From: Scatomorpha sp040765295
GTDB taxonomy: Bacteria > Bacillota > Clostridia > Oscillospirales > Oscillospiraceae
Assembly (NCBI GenBank): GCA_040765295.1
Contig: JAXGSB010000001.1
Span: forward strand, 434,001 to 498,000
DNA: 64,000 nucleotides
Direction of reading: 5' to 3'
The translations under genes and the position numbers were made by a program. Shown here in pieces: positions 43,536 through 51,168 of this stretch. The notes under the pieces were generated by a model, which was given only the letters and a program-made list of their open reading frames with translations, was not told the DNA's origin and made no database searches. Every line of letters begins with the position of its first letter. Within the stretch, counting starts at the first letter, position 1.

Positions 43536-45322
43536 TGGCAAAGAAAAAGAGTGTTCTGGGTTATAAGAAGTACAGATTTAAGAACCAGATGGACTATGCT
43601 GCCCAGCTCAAAAATATGATGGAGTTCATGGGCATGGCCGGCGAACTCATTTTAAAAACAAACTGGAAAGACTATTTTGCACATAGAAAACACAGCTATG
43701 CATGCCACAAGAAGAGAATAGAAGAAGAACTCACCGAGTTCTTCGCAATGAGCAAAGATGAAAAGATAGACGTCCTTCTCAACGGCGAGAAGAAACTCGG
43801 CCGCCTCTATAGAGAAGGCGAGATGGCTACCGTCCGCCGTGAGTGGAGAGGCGTAAGAGATACTCTGGTCGACTTCGGCCAGTGGCTCAAGGTCTGGGGC
43901 ATGTTCCTCTTCGTATTCGGTCAGGACCTCATTCCCTCTCTCAACACACTTTTCCACTATCGCTGGTTTGTCTCCTACCTTGCTGCCCATTCCTTCATGG
44001 ATAAGCAGACAATGGGTATGAAAGGCAGAGCCCTAAAGATGGCGCACCTCCTGATTTACGATATCTTCCGCTATGTTGCAGAGAACATCGTCGTCATGGC
44101 CAAGTGCGACAGAAGAAACGGCAACTGTGTCGAACTCTCCGAAAGAGTTGTGCTCTTCGACGAGATGACAATGGGTCAGATGATGGCCGGTTTCCCGGAT
44201 GTAGTTCCCTTGGCATATCAGCTCCTTCCCGTCTTCCTTGTTTCCGAGGTCGACCAGCTTACCTGCATTCCCTATATCGATGCTGTCGAGGCCTACGGCT
44301 TAGCCGCGGATACCTGCCCCGTGCCCACATCCGAGTGCGGCGCCCTGGTTATCGACGCTCTGCCTCACATGGGCAAGTGTTTCATTTCAAGCTCCATGCC
44401 CTGCGACGGCTCCACGATGGCCTCGTCCTACATGGCTCGCCGTTTCCCGGATCTGCCCATATTCCATCTGGCACTGCCCGTGAGGTATCTCGATGAGGCA
44501 ACACTGATCTCAGGCGTCGGCGACATGAAGGCGTGTATCAAGTGGGTCGAAGAAGTTGCCGATACAAAGTGGGATTGGGACAACTACTTCACATGTATGC
44601 GCCGCTTCAATGAGCAGACAAGATATGAGATTCGCAAGTGGGATATCAATAAGACAGATTATCCTCAGATCATAGGCCCCTGCTACGAGCTTTTCCGCAA
44701 GTGGAACTATGAGATGGACGGCGGACTTGATCCTCGCGTCACGAAGACCTTCAAGAAGGTCGATAAGCTTCTCCACGAGGCCTACGAGGCCAAGGACGAA
44801 GCCTGGGTCGGCAAGATGAAGTATCGCGCGCTGGTTTGGTCCTGCCCGGCTCACTACTATGCCAATTTCTCCAACTGGCTGGCAAACTGCTGGGGCATAA
44901 ACGTACTCGTTGAGATGGAGTCTCTAAACTTCGTAAAGCCTCTCGAGACGGAAGACAAGGAAGAGGCCATCAGAGACCTCGTCCGCCTCTATGAGCGTAT
45001 GGTCATGCGCAGGCATACAAACGGCGGCTATCAGAACGTTGTCGACGAACTCTGGCGTCAGTGCGAACTGTGGAATGCCAAGCTGGTCATTATGTATCAG
45101 CACGTCGCCTGCGTCAACATGGCTACGGTCCAGGGTCTCTTCGACGAACAGGCGCGCCAGCTCGGCATAGACCTTATCTGGGTTGAACACGACCTTATGG
45201 ACCCAAGAACGGTTTCTCGCCGCTCGATGAGAGACAAGGTCTCCACCTTCATGCGCGCGGTCTACAACGCAGAGCCGGTTGATGAGTCTCTCGTTGACTT
45301 CGAAGACGATGTCACCTGGTAA
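43535..45322 (+). CDS. Large partner subunit of the dehydratase/reductase family (HgdA-like, extended)
   Basis: This 595-residue protein is the likely partner of the preceding subunit and is about 170 residues longer than ordinary HgdA or BcrC-type subunits (~400-430). Residues ~1-200 form an extra N-terminal region with amphipathic helices and Cys191/Cys198. The family-like core follows, with DTCPVPTSECGA (Cys261, Cys268), GKCFISSSMPCDGS (Cys282, Cys290) and FHLALPVRY. The C-terminal domain has WSCPAHYYANF and VACVNMATVQG. It overlaps the upstream gene by one base. The high Cys content suggests one or more Fe-S or mixed-metal clusters. It is not a standard dehydratase subunit. Confidence 0.75.
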   Translation: MAKKKSVLGYKKYRFKNQMDYAAQLKNMMEFMGMAGELILKTNWKDYFAHRKHSYACHKKRIEEELTEFFAMSKDEKIDVLLNGEKKLGRLYREGEMATVRREWRGVRDTLVDFGQWLKVWGMFLFVFGQDLIPSLNTLFHYRWFVSYLAAHSFMDKQTMGMKGRALKMAHLLIYDIFRYVAENIVVMAKCDRRNGNCVELSERVVLFDEMTMGQMMAGFPDVVPLAYQLLPVFLVSEVDQLTCIPYIDAVEAYGLAADTCPVPTSECGALVIDALPHMGKCFISSSMPCDGSTMASSYMARRFPDLPIFHLALPVRYLDEATLISGVGDMKACIKWVEEVADTKWDWDNYFTCMRRFNEQTRYEIRKWDINKTDYPQIIGPCYELFRKWNYEMDGGLDPRVTKTFKKVDKLLHEAYEAKDEAWVGKMKYRALVWSCPAHYYANFSNWLANCWGINVLVEMESLNFVKPLETEDKEEAIRDLVRLYERMVMRRHTNGGYQNVVDELWRQCELWNAKLVIMYQHVACVNMATVQGLFDEQARQLGIDLIWVEHDLMDPRTVSRRSMRDKVSTFMRAVYNAEPVDESLVDFEDDVTW

Positions 45323-45379
45323 TTTAAGTAAGTAAATTAAAAATATAAAATAATCTAATTTTACAGGAGGAAGTAAATA

Positions 45380-46174
45380 ATGAAGTATTACGGAGGTTGC
45401 GACGTCGGCTCCACATACACAAAGGCCGTCATCCTTGATGAGAATGGAAAAATAGTAGCACATGTAACTCTGCCCAGCACAATGGTCGCCGAGCGCAGCG
45501 CCAGAGAGGCCATGGATGAAGTCATTAAGCAGGTTCCCGGACTCAAGTCCGCAAAGGATCTTGCATATCTCATCGGAACAGGCTACGGCCGCAACAAGGT
45601 TCCTTTCGCAGATGAAAACATCTCCGAGATAAGCTGCCACGCAATGGGTGTCCATGTGACGGATCCCACAGTCCGCGCAATAATCGATATCGGAGGCCAG
45701 GACGTCAAGGGTATAAATATCGACACCGACGGCACAGTCAAAAACTTTGCCATGAACGATAAGTGCTCCGCCGGTACCGGCAGATTCTTTGAAGCAATGG
45801 CTCGTTCCTTCGAGATGAACTTAGATCAGTTCTCCGCTCTTTCGCTGACTGCCAAGAACGTCATCCCCATTACAGCTCAGTGCACGGTTTTTGCCGAGTC
45901 CGAGGTTATCACACTTGTCGGTGAAGGCAAACCCATGGACGAGATTGCAGCAGGCATCAACATGTCCGTTGCAAAACGCTGCTTTGTCATGGCCAAGAAA
46001 GCCGGCGCTGTCGACAGCGTCACACTGACAGGCGGATGCGCAAAGAACATCGGTCTCAAGAAGGCAATAGAGCATGTCCTTAAACTCAAGGTTGTCGAAC
46101 TCAAGACGGACCCGCAGCTCATGGGAGCTCTCGGTGCAGCTGAATACGCGCGTCAGAAGGGTCAGGCAAAATAA
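45380..46174 (+). CDS. Acyl-CoA dehydratase activase (BadF/BadG/BcrA/BcrD ATPase)
   Basis: This 264-residue ASKHA-fold ATPase forms a dimer around one [4Fe-4S] cluster and fires single electrons into dehydratase or reductase subunits. It has the phosphate-1 loop GCDVGSTYTKAVIL, IDIGGQDVK, and the two cluster cysteines in NDKCSAGTGRF (Cys129) and TAQCTVFAESEVI (Cys168). The second phosphate loop LTGGCAKN and a C-terminal PQLMGALGAAEYA are also present. GGAGGA precedes the ATG. It follows the two family subunits in the operon, as expected for the activator. Confidence 0.93.
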   Translation: MKYYGGCDVGSTYTKAVILDENGKIVAHVTLPSTMVAERSAREAMDEVIKQVPGLKSAKDLAYLIGTGYGRNKVPFADENISEISCHAMGVHVTDPTVRAIIDIGGQDVKGINIDTDGTVKNFAMNDKCSAGTGRFFEAMARSFEMNLDQFSALSLTAKNVIPITAQCTVFAESEVITLVGEGKPMDEIAAGINMSVAKRCFVMAKKAGAVDSVTLTGGCAKNIGLKKAIEHVLKLKVVELKTDPQLMGALGAAEYARQKGQAK

Positions 46175-46208
46175 ACAAAAAGACCAATAAAAAGAAAAGA
46201 GGCATTTT

Positions 46209-46364
46209 ATGAAGATTCTTGCAAATATAATTAAATGGCTTCTTCTTGCGTTTGTGCTTCTCTTCGTTGTATATTTCTGGAACCTGGACCAAAAGCTCGT
46301 GGCGTGGGTTTACAGAGGGGTACACAAAGTATTTGATCGCAAGAAGGTCGACATAGTATTCTAG
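46209..46364 (+). CDS. Small single-pass membrane protein (51 residues)
   Basis: An intact short frame lies between the activase and the acetyl-CoA-synthase-like gene. AAAGAGG is placed six bases before ATG 46209. The peptide begins MKILANIIKWLLLAFVLLFVVYFW, one clear transmembrane helix (residues ~6-24), and ends in a basic, probably cytoplasmic tail (HKVFDRKKVDIVF). Its stop (46362-46364) lies three bases before the next ATG, which suggests translational coupling. I know no family for it; an anchor for the enzyme complex is possible. Confidence 0.6.
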   Translation: MKILANIIKWLLLAFVLLFVVYFWNLDQKLVAWVYRGVHKVFDRKKVDIVF

Positions 46365-46367
46365 CCT

Positions 46368-47105
46368 ATGGATCTATATAACAGCACTATAAATGAGATT
46401 ATTGAACTGATTAAAGGTCGTAGTCCCAGACTCTGGGACTACGATCCCAAAAAAGCTTGGAAGGATCTCGGACGCAGCGAACTGGTCTTAGAGCGAGACT
46501 CGGCCTTTGAGTTGGGAGGCACCTACCTTCCGGCTTCAAACTGCACCTGTGTCACAACCGACAAGGGACTCATAGAAGGCGACAAGATTTATCTCGTCGG
46601 CAAGGACTTAAAGGAAATACGTCAGGATACATCCTTTGCCCGCATAGCCATACTTGAGGTAAACGCCATAAGCGGTGAAGATCAGGAAGCTTTCAGAACA
46701 ATCAGGGACATGGAATTTGTCAAGTATCATGTCCATCCCGACGGCTATATGATGCGCGTTTCTCCGGAGAATCAAAGAGAGCAAGTCAGAGTAGCCAAAG
46801 AGGCAGTCAGAAGAGGAATAAGCTTCGAGAATATCGGCGCAAACTATATCGCGAAATACAAGGAAAATAAGCTGATCGACAAGGTTGCGCTTATATTTGT
46901 AACTGAAGACAAGGCTTTGTGCAAGGAACTCGAGAAGACAGCCGGAAAGGTGAATGCCATAACGCTCACCTTAAATCACATTATGGACGGACTTTCAACA
47001 GACTGCAGCATCTGCTCGTTCAAACCCGTATGCGACGAGGTCGAGGGATTGAAGGAGCTGCACTTTGCCAAGGGTGAAGCGCCCATGAATCTCGGGAAGC
47101 AATAA
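46368..47105 (+). CDS. Acetyl-CoA synthase (CdhC/AcsB)-like short protein
   Basis: This 245-residue protein resembles the middle part of the acetyl-CoA synthase beta subunit: FELGG (about 47-51), the strand YLVGKDLKEI (VGPD.DE in the family), and the MEFVKYHVHPDGYMMRVSPENQ...GISFENIGANYIAKYKENKLIDKVALIFVTED block. Near the C-terminus STDCSICSFKPVCDEV (Cys213, 216, 222) is reminiscent of the A-cluster motif SCTLCQSFAP..C. The downstream CGCF-type nickel ligands of true AcsB are absent. A Cys59/Cys61 pair (NCTCV) may compensate. It is probably translated by coupling, since no strong ribosome site precedes it. The assignment rests on my reading of motifs. Confidence 0.6.
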   Translation: MDLYNSTINEIIELIKGRSPRLWDYDPKKAWKDLGRSELVLERDSAFELGGTYLPASNCTCVTTDKGLIEGDKIYLVGKDLKEIRQDTSFARIAILEVNAISGEDQEAFRTIRDMEFVKYHVHPDGYMMRVSPENQREQVRVAKEAVRRGISFENIGANYIAKYKENKLIDKVALIFVTEDKALCKELEKTAGKVNAITLTLNHIMDGLSTDCSICSFKPVCDEVEGLKELHFAKGEAPMNLGKQ

Positions 47106-47160
47106 AGAATCCGAGACTTTAGGCTTGTGCCTAAGACAGTAATTTGAGAAATAATTAAGA

Positions 47161-47196
47161 TAAGAGCTGTTCTGTAATTTTACGGAACAGCTCTTA
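47161..47196. terminator. Terminator after the dehydratase/ACS-like operon
   Basis: TAAGAGCTGTTC pairs with GAACAGCTCTTA (12 bp, extendable to about 17), forming a tall hairpin between the convergent ACS-like and LysE-type genes. The following T-run is weak on both strands. Confidence 0.7.
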
Positions 47197-47227
47197 TACC
47201 ATGTTCTTATTCAAGATATCATATTTA

Positions 47228-47809
47228 TCACAGGAACAGAGATACGGCGCAATAAACCAGCAGAAGCGCCATGATTGTATTCGTGATTTTTGCATATTTG
47301 GAAAAGAGCAGCTTAAAAATCGAACCGAAGAGCGCCCAACACACAGTGGACAAAAACGCCGTTATGCCGAGCAGAGAAGTAAAGAAGAGGAGCGCTCCCC
47401 ACTGACCTTGATAATATGGGAGTATATACGCCTCCATCGAAATGATGCAGTAAAGGTATAGTTTGGGGTTAATAAGCTGAAGTATGGCGCCCGAGAAAAA
47501 TCCGCTGTGAGAATGGTTTTCTTCTATAACGGAGGAACTCGTGAAGGTGCTCCAGGCAAGCCAAAGGATATACAGCGCGCCGACTATAAGCATCGGCGTT
47601 TTAATCTTTGGAATCAGTGTAGAGAGTGTGTTGCAGAAAAAGGTGCAGGAGGGCATGAGTATAGAAAAGCCGAACAAAATGCCCAAGTTGAAGGGAAAGG
47701 CTTTCTTAAAGCCGAGCCGGCTTGCATTAGACATGGACATAATATTGTTCGGTCCGGGTGTAAACGCCGTAATGAATACATACGATAAAAAGCCGGTCCA
47801 ACTGAACAT
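47228..47809 (-). CDS. LysE/RhtB-family amino-acid exporter
   Basis: This 193-residue membrane protein with about six helices has the LysE-family N-terminal signature FTPGPNNIMSMSNASRLGFKKAFPFNLG. Further family segments are ILWLAW and LQLINPKLYLYCI. The family exports amino acids such as cysteine derivatives, threonine or homoserine; the substrate here is not determined. Length is typical. It is followed upstream by the nitroreductase gene in the same direction. Confidence 0.88.
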   Translation of the reverse strand: MFSWTGFLSYVFITAFTPGPNNIMSMSNASRLGFKKAFPFNLGILFGFSILMPSCTFFCNTLSTLIPKIKTPMLIVGALYILWLAWSTFTSSSVIEENHSHSGFFSGAILQLINPKLYLYCIISMEAYILPYYQGQWGALLFFTSLLGITAFLSTVCWALFGSIFKLLFSKYAKITNTIMALLLVYCAVSLFL

Positions 47810-47857
47810 ATTGCGCTCCTATGCAGTAAAGATGTAAAAAACTGACTTTGCTCTGCG

Positions 47858-48382
47858 TTATTTGCTCCAAATCACATAGTCTTTTTTTCTGAGCGCAGGC
47901 TCGGGGAGGGCGCCTTCGGCGTAACCCAGAACGCAGATGCCTATGCCCTCATAATTTGCAGGCAAATTCCACTTTTTCTTATATTTCTCTCCTTCGGGGA
48001 GCCTGAACTGCTCATAGGCGCGGTTTATCCAGCACGAGGCCAAACCAACAGCGTGGGCGCCGTTTAAGAGATTTCCCATAACAAGGCTTGCGTCCTGAAC
48101 GCCGTTTTTGTTTTCCGAGTCATAGAAAACACAGACGGCGGTGGGGGCTCCGTAAAAAGGGTCTATATTTCCTCTGCCCCAGACCGCGGCGTTTAACTGC
48201 GAGAGTTCTTTAAGTTCTTCGCTGTCCTGCACCACAACAATGAGAGGCGACTGCGTTCCCATGGCTGTCGGAGCGTAAGTTGCTATCTTCAAAACAGTCT
48301 CGAGCTCATCTTTTTTTATCTGCTCAGATTTAAAATTTCTGCAGCTTCTTCTCGTGAGTAAATTTTTTACAGCTTCGTTCAT
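47858..48382 (-). CDS. Nitroreductase-family FMN oxidoreductase
   Basis: This 174-residue protein has the FMN-binding start LLTRRSCRNFKSEQI, the APTAMGTQSPLIVVV segment, and the later family block NLLNGAHAVGLASCWINRAYEQF followed by GICVLGYAEG. The family reduces nitro compounds, quinones or flavins with NAD(P)H. I start it at the ATG at 48382, with AAAGGAG five bases upstream, rather than at an in-frame TTG at 48397. The gene lies close to the LysE-type gene and may share its transcript. Confidence 0.9.
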   Translation of the reverse strand: MNEAVKNLLTRRSCRNFKSEQIKKDELETVLKIATYAPTAMGTQSPLIVVVQDSEELKELSQLNAAVWGRGNIDPFYGAPTAVCVFYDSENKNGVQDASLVMGNLLNGAHAVGLASCWINRAYEQFRLPEGEKYKKKWNLPANYEGIGICVLGYAEGALPEPALRKKDYVIWSK

Positions 48383-48454
48383 GTTTTCTCCTTTCAAGAT
48401 GTATTGATTTATTAATAATAAGATTTACAAAGTTCAAAAATTCGCTTCTCGGCT

Positions 48455-49711
48455 CTATCCGCCCGACTCGCCTTCACCGCCTCCGCCCTCAGAGCCTGTA
48501 TCGGGCGGGGGAGCGGCGGGCGGCTGCTCTGCCGAAGGCGGCGCGGGTGCTTGCGCATTTTCACGAAATACGCTGTAGTCGACAACAAGGTCGGGGCCGC
48601 TCCATTCGCCGTTCAGCTTAGAAAGGGTCCTTTCATATTCGGGTGATCCCTTTTCATATGGAACGGGCCTGTAGTCATTATATACAGGGTCGCTTGAAAG
48701 AGCGCAGGGGATAAGTCTCATATCTCCGAGTCTTATACTTTTATCAAGGTCTCTTATAATATCAATTTGAACAATGGCCGTGTCCCTGTCTCTGGGGGCG
48801 CTGTTGCCGCCGAAGGAAAAGTTTCCGAGGCTGTAGAGGATTATACCGTCGGAGTACTCTTCAATTCTCTGAAGAACATGAGGGTGCGAGCCGTAGACTA
48901 TGTCGGCTCCGGCATCTATGGCGGCTCTGCCTATAGAGCTCTGCGTGTCGAAGACCCTGTAGCTCCCCTCCTTGCCCCAGTGCATCAGAACAATGATAAT
49001 ATCACAGATGCCTTCAGCCTTTAGCTGCTCAACCCCGGCCAGAACCTGCTCCAAAGTGGCCATCCACGGGGCAGAGTAGAGACCGATGCGAATCCCCTCG
49101 TCAACGGAGTATATAATGCTGCTGTTGGGCCCGGAATAGGCTATCCCCTCGGCGTCCAATATAGCGACGGTGTCTTCATAGCCCTTTTGGCCGAAGTCCA
49201 TAATGTGATTGTTTCCGAGAGCGACATACTCTATACTGCCTAAACTCAGTATCTTGGCGTGTTCGGAGGGGCCCTTGAAGTGGAAGAGTCTGGAAGAATA
49301 AAGAGGATTGTCGGAAAAGTTGCACTCCAAGTTTGCAATAGAGAGGTAGTCGTCTTCGAAGTATTCCAAGGTGCCGGAAAAGGGCCACGACATATCGCCG
49401 TTTAGAACAGTTTCAAAGCGGTTTTCTCTCTGCGATGAAGAGAGAGTACAGTCTCCGACCATCGAGATTGTAAAAACCTCCGGCGTTGGCTCCGGTGTCG
49501 GCTCCGGTGTGGGCTCAGGTGTCGGCAAGGGCGAAGAGCTCGCGCTCGGGACAGGGCTTTCTGCCACAGAGTTTTTCTTCAGCTCACTCAAAGCATTCGG
49601 CATAAAGAATCTCAGAAATACAAAAGCGAGTAGAAAAAAGCATAAAAGCGACAGAAACGCAATTTGAAGGATTTTGAGAATTTTACTTTTTTCTTTCTGC
49701 TTTTTATCCAA
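48455..49711 (-). CDS. CapA-family (PGA_cap) extracellular protein
   Basis: This 418-residue protein has a cytoplasmic start, a transmembrane helix (about 12-37), a PTPEPTPE-rich linker and a calcineurin-like CapA domain. Metal-site motifs are MVGDCTL (about 85), IANLECNFS, ALGNNHIMDFG, LMHWGKEG, YGSHPHVLQ and YSLGNFSFG. A Pro/Gly/Glu-rich tail ends the protein. CapA proteins take part in poly-gamma-glutamate capsule synthesis, though many homologues are uncharacterised phosphoesterase-like proteins. It begins at TTG 49711, overlapping the glgA stop by 8 bases, so it is coupled to the glycogen genes. Confidence 0.85.
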   Translation of the reverse strand: MDKKQKEKSKILKILQIAFLSLLCFFLLAFVFLRFFMPNALSELKKNSVAESPVPSASSSPLPTPEPTPEPTPEPTPEVFTISMVGDCTLSSSQRENRFETVLNGDMSWPFSGTLEYFEDDYLSIANLECNFSDNPLYSSRLFHFKGPSEHAKILSLGSIEYVALGNNHIMDFGQKGYEDTVAILDAEGIAYSGPNSSIIYSVDEGIRIGLYSAPWMATLEQVLAGVEQLKAEGICDIIIVLMHWGKEGSYRVFDTQSSIGRAAIDAGADIVYGSHPHVLQRIEEYSDGIILYSLGNFSFGGNSAPRDRDTAIVQIDIIRDLDKSIRLGDMRLIPCALSSDPVYNDYRPVPYEKGSPEYERTLSKLNGEWSGPDLVVDYSVFRENAQAPAPPSAEQPPAAPPPDTGSEGGGGEGESGG

Positions 49712-51149
49712 GACCTAAAAGCTCCCTATATATGCTCAGATATTCCGAACCCATTTTACTGAGTCCAAAGTCCTCGCTCATGGCATTTTCCTGCAGTCTC
49801 TTCCAAGTTTTGCTGTCATAAAAGAGTCCGATAGCGGTTTTAAGGGTATCAAAAAGCTCGCTTGAACTCATGTTGTCGAAGGCAAAGCCCGTGGCATCAA
49901 TCCCGTACTCGTCATAGCATTTAACCGAGTCTTTAAGGCCGCCCACTCTTCGCACCAATGGAAGCGTGCCATAGCGCATTGATATCATCTGGGCAAGTCC
50001 GCAGGGCTCGAATGCCGACGGCATGAGGAAGATGTCGGCCCCGGCATATATTTTAAGCGCCAGCTCCTCGTCGTAGCCGACTTTCAAAAAGACCTTATCC
50101 GGATATCTGTCTTTAAAGGCCTTAAATTTTTCTTCCAATTTTGGGTCGCCGCTTCCAAGAACAACAAGCCGAATGTTGAGCTGCATAAGCTCGTCTGCCT
50201 TATCCAATATTAGTCCATAGCCCTTCTGATTCGTAAGGCGCCCGACTATGCCCAGAAGCGGAGTTTTCTCGGAGCCGCTAAGCGAACATTCCGAAAGCAG
50301 GGATGACTTGTTTTCTTTCTTTAAGTGCAGGCTTTCTCTGTTAAAAGGGGTGTGAATTTCGGGGTTTTCGGGATTCCACAGCTTATAGTCAATGCCGTTT
50401 AACACACCTCTCAGCCGTGAGCCGAGGGAGCGAAGCTCCGCGGATAAACCCTCGCCGAACCCCTCTGTGCAAATCTCTTCCGAGTAGCTCGGACTCACGG
50501 CGTTGACCAAGTCCGCCCTCAAGATGCCGCTCTTTAAAAAGGCGCCGCAATCGCTGTACATTTTGAGACTTTCCTCAAATTCGCTTATCCCGAAAAATTT
50601 CTCAAAGAAAGAATGCGGGTAAATCCCCTTAAAGGCCAGATTGTGTATTGTAAGCAGGATTTTTAATTTTCTGTCCGCAGATTGCGCAAAGTTATCGGAA
50701 ATCAGCCTCGGAATCATTCCGGTGTGCCAGTCGTTGAGGTGAAGAATTTGCGGGTCAAAATCTATTATCTCAAGCGCTGCCAGGCTTGCCTTGCAGAAGA
50801 AAGCGTACTGCTCGCCCTCAAGCTCGTCGCCGAGGTAGATGCTTTTAGAGAAGTATTTTTCATTTTCGAGAAGGTAATATATGTTTTCGCCGAGCTCAAG
50901 CTTAAGTATTCTGCCGGGCACATTTTCACCGCCCATGGGAACAGAGAGCTCTCCCAAGTGTTGCACTCTGTCAGAAAACTTCTCTCTGGCAGTTTTGTGG
51001 TATGGGGTGAAAACCCTTATTTCTGCAAGTTCCTTAGCTATAGCGCCGGGCAGAGCGCCAGCCACATCGGCAAGTCCTCCTGTTTTCGAGAGAGGAGAGC
51101 ACTCCGAAGCAACAATCAAAACCTTGGGAAAATCAGTCTTGTTTTTCAT
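49704..51149 (-). CDS. glgA: Glycogen synthase
   Basis: GlgA extends alpha-1,4-glucan from ADP-glucose. The 481-residue GT5 enzyme has the N-terminal ADP-glucose loop SKTGGLADVAGALPGAI (about 19-35), HLNDWHTGMIPRL and the NGIDYKLWNP segment. The C-terminal GT-B motif is PSAFEPCGLAQMISMRYGTLP. AAGGAGG lies just before the ATG at 51149. It follows glgB by 19 bases and overlaps capA. No glgC or glgP is present in the window. Confidence 0.96.
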   Translation of the reverse strand: MKNKTDFPKVLIVASECSPLSKTGGLADVAGALPGAIAKELAEIRVFTPYHKTAREKFSDRVQHLGELSVPMGGENVPGRILKLELGENIYYLLENEKYFSKSIYLGDELEGEQYAFFCKASLAALEIIDFDPQILHLNDWHTGMIPRLISDNFAQSADRKLKILLTIHNLAFKGIYPHSFFEKFFGISEFEESLKMYSDCGAFLKSGILRADLVNAVSPSYSEEICTEGFGEGLSAELRSLGSRLRGVLNGIDYKLWNPENPEIHTPFNRESLHLKKENKSSLLSECSLSGSEKTPLLGIVGRLTNQKGYGLILDKADELMQLNIRLVVLGSGDPKLEEKFKAFKDRYPDKVFLKVGYDEELALKIYAGADIFLMPSAFEPCGLAQMISMRYGTLPLVRRVGGLKDSVKCYDEYGIDATGFAFDNMSSSELFDTLKTAIGLFYDSKTWKRLQENAMSEDFGLSKMGSEYLSIYRELLGLG

Positions 51150-51168
51150 ATAATCCTCCTTATAAAAC

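Noticed and set aside
42336..46174. Reading the two subunits plus activase as an ordinary 2-hydroxyglutaryl- or lactoyl-CoA dehydratase
   Set aside because: No CoA-transferase, dehydrogenase or Etf genes accompany them, one subunit is about 170 residues too long, and nickel genes surround them.
40605..47105. Reading the nickel locus as a CO dehydrogenase/acetyl-CoA synthase (Wood-Ljungdahl) cluster
   Set aside because: No CooS/AcsA, corrinoid Fe-S protein subunits or methyltransferase are present, and the ACS-like protein is much too short.
48455..49711. Short tandem repeats coding PTPEPTPE in the capA-like gene (and in the PQQ gene) as a possible CRISPR or minisatellite
   Set aside because: They are in-frame low-complexity linkers of a few units, with no spacers and no cas genes nearby. 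I see no CRISPR array in the window.
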